Source: CAVRTM01 sp963724015 (lineage in GTDB: Bacteria; Actinomycetota; Actinomycetes; Actinomycetales; Dermatophilaceae). From it: DNA of 64,000 nt. The translations under genes and the position numbers were made by a program. Each line of letters begins with the position of its first letter. The stretch's first letter is position 1. Below, in pieces: positions 61,542 to 64,000 of this stretch. Below the pieces are notes generated by a model. The model saw nothing but the letters and a program-made list of their open reading frames with translations, was not told the DNA's origin and ran no database searches. Location of the stretch: assembly GCA_963724015.1 (NCBI GenBank), contig CAVRTM010000018.1, positions 85,406-149,405 on the forward strand, in the 5' to 3' direction.

Positions 61542-63401
61542 CTACTTCAGGCCCAGCCGCGCCTTGAGCCCGTCCAGCTCGGTCCAGAGCGCGGTCGGCA
61601 GCGTCTCGCCGAACTTGTCGAACCACTCCTTGATCTGCGGGATCTCGGCCGCCCACTCCTCGGGGGACACCTCGAGCGCGGCCCTGATCTGCTCGGGAGT
61701 CAGGTCGAGGCCGTCCGTGTCGAGCGACTCCGGCGTCGGCACGTGACCGATCGGGGTCTCGACGGCGGCGGCACGGCCCTCGATGCGCTCGATGACCCAC
61801 TTGAGCACGCGGGAGTTCTCGCCGAAGCCCGGCCACAGGAAGCCGCCGTCGGCGTCGCGGCGGAACCAGTTGACGTAGAAGATCTTCGGCAGCTTGGTGG
61901 CGTCGGCGTTCTTGCCCACGGTGACCCAGTGGTTGAGGTAGTCGCCGGCGTCGTAGCCGATGAACGGCAGCATCGCCATCGGGTCGCGGCGCACGACGCC
62001 GACCTGGCCGGTGGCCGCGGCGGTGGTCTCCGAGGAGAGGGTGGCGCCCATGAACGTCCCGTGGACCCAGTCGCGGGACTCGGTCACGAGCGGGATCGTG
62101 GTCTTGCGCCGGCCGCCGAAGAGGATCGCCGAGATCGGGACCCCCTGCGGGTCGTCGTACTCGGGGGCGAGGATCGGGCACTGCTCGATCGGGGTGCAGT
62201 AGCGGCTGTTGGGGTGGCTGGACAGGACGCCGTTCCTGCCGTCCTCGGGCGTCCAGGGGTTGCCCTTCCAGTCGGTCGCGTGGGCCGGCTCGTTCTCCAG
62301 GCCCTCCCACCAGATGTCGCCGTCCGCGGTCAGGGCGACGTTGGTGAAGACCGAGTTGCCCTTCTCGATCGTGCGCATGGCGTTGGGGTTGGTCTTCTCG
62401 TTGGTGCCGGGCGCGACGCCGAAGAAGCCGAACTCGGGGTTCACGGCGTACAGGCGGCCGTCGGCACCGAACCGCATCCAGGCGATGTCGTCGCCGAGGG
62501 TCTGCACCTCCCAGCCGGGGACGGTGGGGGCGAGCATGGCCAGGTTGGTCTTGCCGCACGCGCTGGGGAAGGCGGCGGCGACGTAGTACGACTGCTTCTC
62601 GGGGTTGGTCAGCTTGAGGATGAGCATGTGCTCGGCGAGCCAGCCCTCGTCGCGCGCGATGGCCGAGGCGATGCGCAGGGAGTAGCACTTCTTGCCCAGC
62701 AGGGCGTTGCCGCCGTAGCCCGAGCCGTAGGACCAGATCATCCGCTCCTCGGGGAACTGGACGATGTACTTGGTGTCGTTGCACGGCCACGGGACGTCCT
62801 GCTGGCCGGGGGCGAGCGGCGCGCCGACCGAGTGCAGCGCCGGGACGAAGAACGCGTCGAGCTCCTCCATCCGCCGCAGGATCTTCGTGCCGCAGCGGGC
62901 CATGACCCGCATCGAGGCCACGACGTACGCCGAGTCGGTGATCTCCACGCCGAACATCGGCTGCTCGGCGTCCAGGGGGCCCATGACGAAGGGGATGACG
63001 TACATCGTCCGGCCGGTCATGCACCCCTTGTAGAGGTCGCGCATGACGGCCTTCATCTCGTCCGGCGCCATCCAGTTGTTGGTCGGACCGGCGTCCTTCT
63101 CCTGCACCGAGCAGATGAAGGTGCGGTCCTCGACCCGGGCGACGTCACTGGGGTCGGAGGCGCAGTGGAAGGAGTTGGGCTTGAGGTCGTCGTTGAGGCG
63201 GGTGAACGTGCCGGCGGCGACGAGCTCGTCGGTCAGCTGCGTCCACTCCTGCTCGGAGCCGGTGACCCAGCTGATGCGGTCGGGGGTGGTCAGGGCGGCG
63301 ATCTCGGCCACCCAGGCGGCGAGCCGAGCGTGGGTCGTGCCGCCGTCGGTGGCGACGTCGGTCCCGGTCGAGGGGTGGGTGGGGTCTGCTGTCGTCGTCA
63401 T
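61542..63401 (-). CDS. pckG: Phosphoenolpyruvate carboxykinase (GTP)
   Basis: Interconverts oxaloacetate and PEP in gluconeogenesis and anaplerosis, with GTP. 619 residues, intact. Key motifs: TEQEWT-like start region, GYGGNALLGKKCYSLRIAS (substrate), the P-loop FPSACGKTNLAML, DDIAWMRFGADGRLYAVNPE with metal ligands, and FGGRRKTTIPLV. The GTP form is typical of Actinobacteria. ATG 63401 follows AAAGGGA with 9-bp spacing; an upstream extension to 63518 is rejected. Confidence 0.96.
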   Translation of the reverse strand: MTTTADPTHPSTGTDVATDGGTTHARLAAWVAEIAALTTPDRISWVTGSEQEWTQLTDELVAAGTFTRLNDDLKPNSFHCASDPSDVARVEDRTFICSVQEKDAGPTNNWMAPDEMKAVMRDLYKGCMTGRTMYVIPFVMGPLDAEQPMFGVEITDSAYVVASMRVMARCGTKILRRMEELDAFFVPALHSVGAPLAPGQQDVPWPCNDTKYIVQFPEERMIWSYGSGYGGNALLGKKCYSLRIASAIARDEGWLAEHMLILKLTNPEKQSYYVAAAFPSACGKTNLAMLAPTVPGWEVQTLGDDIAWMRFGADGRLYAVNPEFGFFGVAPGTNEKTNPNAMRTIEKGNSVFTNVALTADGDIWWEGLENEPAHATDWKGNPWTPEDGRNGVLSSHPNSRYCTPIEQCPILAPEYDDPQGVPISAILFGGRRKTTIPLVTESRDWVHGTFMGATLSSETTAAATGQVGVVRRDPMAMLPFIGYDAGDYLNHWVTVGKNADATKLPKIFYVNWFRRDADGGFLWPGFGENSRVLKWVIERIEGRAAAVETPIGHVPTPESLDTDGLDLTPEQIRAALEVSPEEWAAEIPQIKEWFDKFGETLPTALWTELDGLKARLGLK

Positions 63402-63853
63402 CGGTCGGCCATCCCTTTCGCGGCCCCGTCCTGGCGGCCCACGTCCGTTGCGTTGTGCGCCCAGCGGCCCCGTGTCGAGCGGGTGTCCACATGCTGAACG
63501 CGTGTTGGTGGGCGCCAACGTACGCCCGGCGCGACGGGTGCGACACCGGCAATTTGCCGGTCATTGGTGAGTCGGCTCACAAAATCAGTGGTACTTGTCG
63601 GGTTTCCGCTGGCGCCGCTCCGAAGCGGACGCAACCCACGGGAAACCAACAGAATCGCTCAAGGGTCAGACGTCTGATGTCCTAGTGGCGCCGGCCCCGC
63701 CGATGCGACCGGCGATGGGCGGCGGACCGCTGCCGACGGCCTGGGCGCGTGCCCCCTGCGCGATGGCGCTCGTCGGAGGTGCCGATTTCCGGGTCGGGCC
63801 ACCTGTCGGGTAGCCTCGTCCTTCGTTGCGCACGGTTCACCGGGCGCGGCACT
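63402..63853. other. 450-bp gap upstream of pckG
   Basis: Probably holds the pckG promoter and that of tRNA-Arg. Several short open frames occur on both strands, none with natural codon use. A small palindrome (CAGACGTCTG, about 63667-63676) is visible. No clear riboswitch, RNA or repeat. Confidence 0.45.
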
Positions 63854-63926
63854 GCGCCCGTAGCTCAACGGATAGAGCATCTGACTACGGATCAGAAGGT
63901 TAGGGGTTCGAATCCCTTCGGGCGCG
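63854..63926 (+). tRNA. tRNA-Arg(ACG)
   Basis: 73-nt class I tRNA. Acceptor GCGCCCG/CGGGCGC, anticodon stem TCTGA/TCAGA with loop CTACGGA (anticodon ACG, probably modified to ICG), T-loop GGTTCGAATCC. Clean cloverleaf. Confidence 0.94.
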
Positions 63927-63955
63927 CGTTGTTGGTTGAGACAACACCGCAGGTC

Positions 63956-63989
63956 AGAGCCCCGGATCGTCCACACGGTCCGGGGCTCT
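63956..63989 (+). terminator. Terminator after tRNA-Arg
   Basis: Stem AGAGCCCCGGA with its complement, extended by inner G-T and C-G pairs, followed by TTGCG, 30 bp after the tRNA. Confidence 0.75.
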
Positions 63990-64000
63990 TGCGTTGCCCC

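Noticed and set aside
60031..63024. A 997-codon minus-strand open frame over pckG and xylB
   Set aside because: It is an alternative frame made possible by high GC. Its composition is Arg/Pro/Gly/Ala nonsense except for the last residues of xylB.
63595..63813. A small plus-strand gene upstream of tRNA-Arg
   Set aside because: No ribosome binding site, no codon bias and no recognisable domain.
1..64000. CRISPR arrays, rRNA, prophage modules, insertion sequences or classical riboswitches
   Set aside because: I looked for regularly spaced repeats, rRNA cores, transposase motifs and purine, SAM or cobalamin riboswitch-like elements and saw none.

Overview
The window is a 64 kb piece of a high-GC actinobacterial chromosome. 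GC-rich third codon positions, GTG and TTG starts, a 13E12-type DUF222/HNH gene, GTP-type PEP carboxykinase and the families present all fit Actinomycetota, probably a Nocardioidaceae- or Intrasporangiaceae-like organism (inference from gene content only). Most of it is ordinary metabolic chromosome. The stretch from about 16.3 to 23.1 kb looks more accessory or decayed.

Layout: 0.1-3.6 kb, an OpuC/ProU-type quaternary-amine ABC importer. 3.8-9.7 kb, an MFS transporter, then a TetR regulator with a perfect 20-bp operator in front of a heterodimeric ABC exporter. 9.9-12.2 kb, a large membrane Fe-S oxidoreductase. 12.3-14.0 kb, cysK-cysE. 14.1-16.3 kb, a NarL/NarX-like two-component pair. 16.3-23.2 kb, a decayed membrane gene, a frameshifted glutamate decarboxylase, an HNH gene, hypothetical and secreted proteins, an alpha/beta hydrolase and tRNA-Ser(UGA). 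23.6-34.7 kb, a purine catabolism region: permease fused to an OHCU decarboxylase, uraD, uraH, urate oxidase, a VOC protein, PucR, and a three-subunit xanthine dehydrogenase with an aminohydrolase gene inside the operon. 34.8-42.3 kb, a cold-shock gene with an attenuator-like leader, a class B PBP, an acyl-CoA ligase, an LCP protein, tRNA-Ser(GCU) and an acyl-CoA dehydrogenase. 42.4-51.9 kb, an L-arabinose regulon: araBDA, a sugar ABC importer, a LacI regulator and twin operators. 52.1-59.9 kb, an envelope glycosyltransferase pair, an M18 aminopeptidase, a TrcRS-like two-component system and a Gly/Pro/Gln-rich secreted protein. 60.0-64.0 kb, xylB, pckG and tRNA-Arg(ACG).

How the genes work together: the purine block can take up purines and oxidise hypoxanthine or xanthine to urate and on to allantoin, under PucR. 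The ara block imports L-arabinose and converts it to D-xylulose-5-phosphate. xylB feeds the same pool and pckG links it to gluconeogenesis.

Two features stand out. First, at least 20 single-base frameshifts, mostly +1, interrupt 14 otherwise intact genes; this is most easily read as consensus indels, and I report the corrected gene spans. Second, two roughly 70-bp hairpin elements at 9.7 and 50.8 kb share outer and inner arm sequence, but their middle stem segments differ and still pair. They look like a dispersed, structure-constrained repeat.
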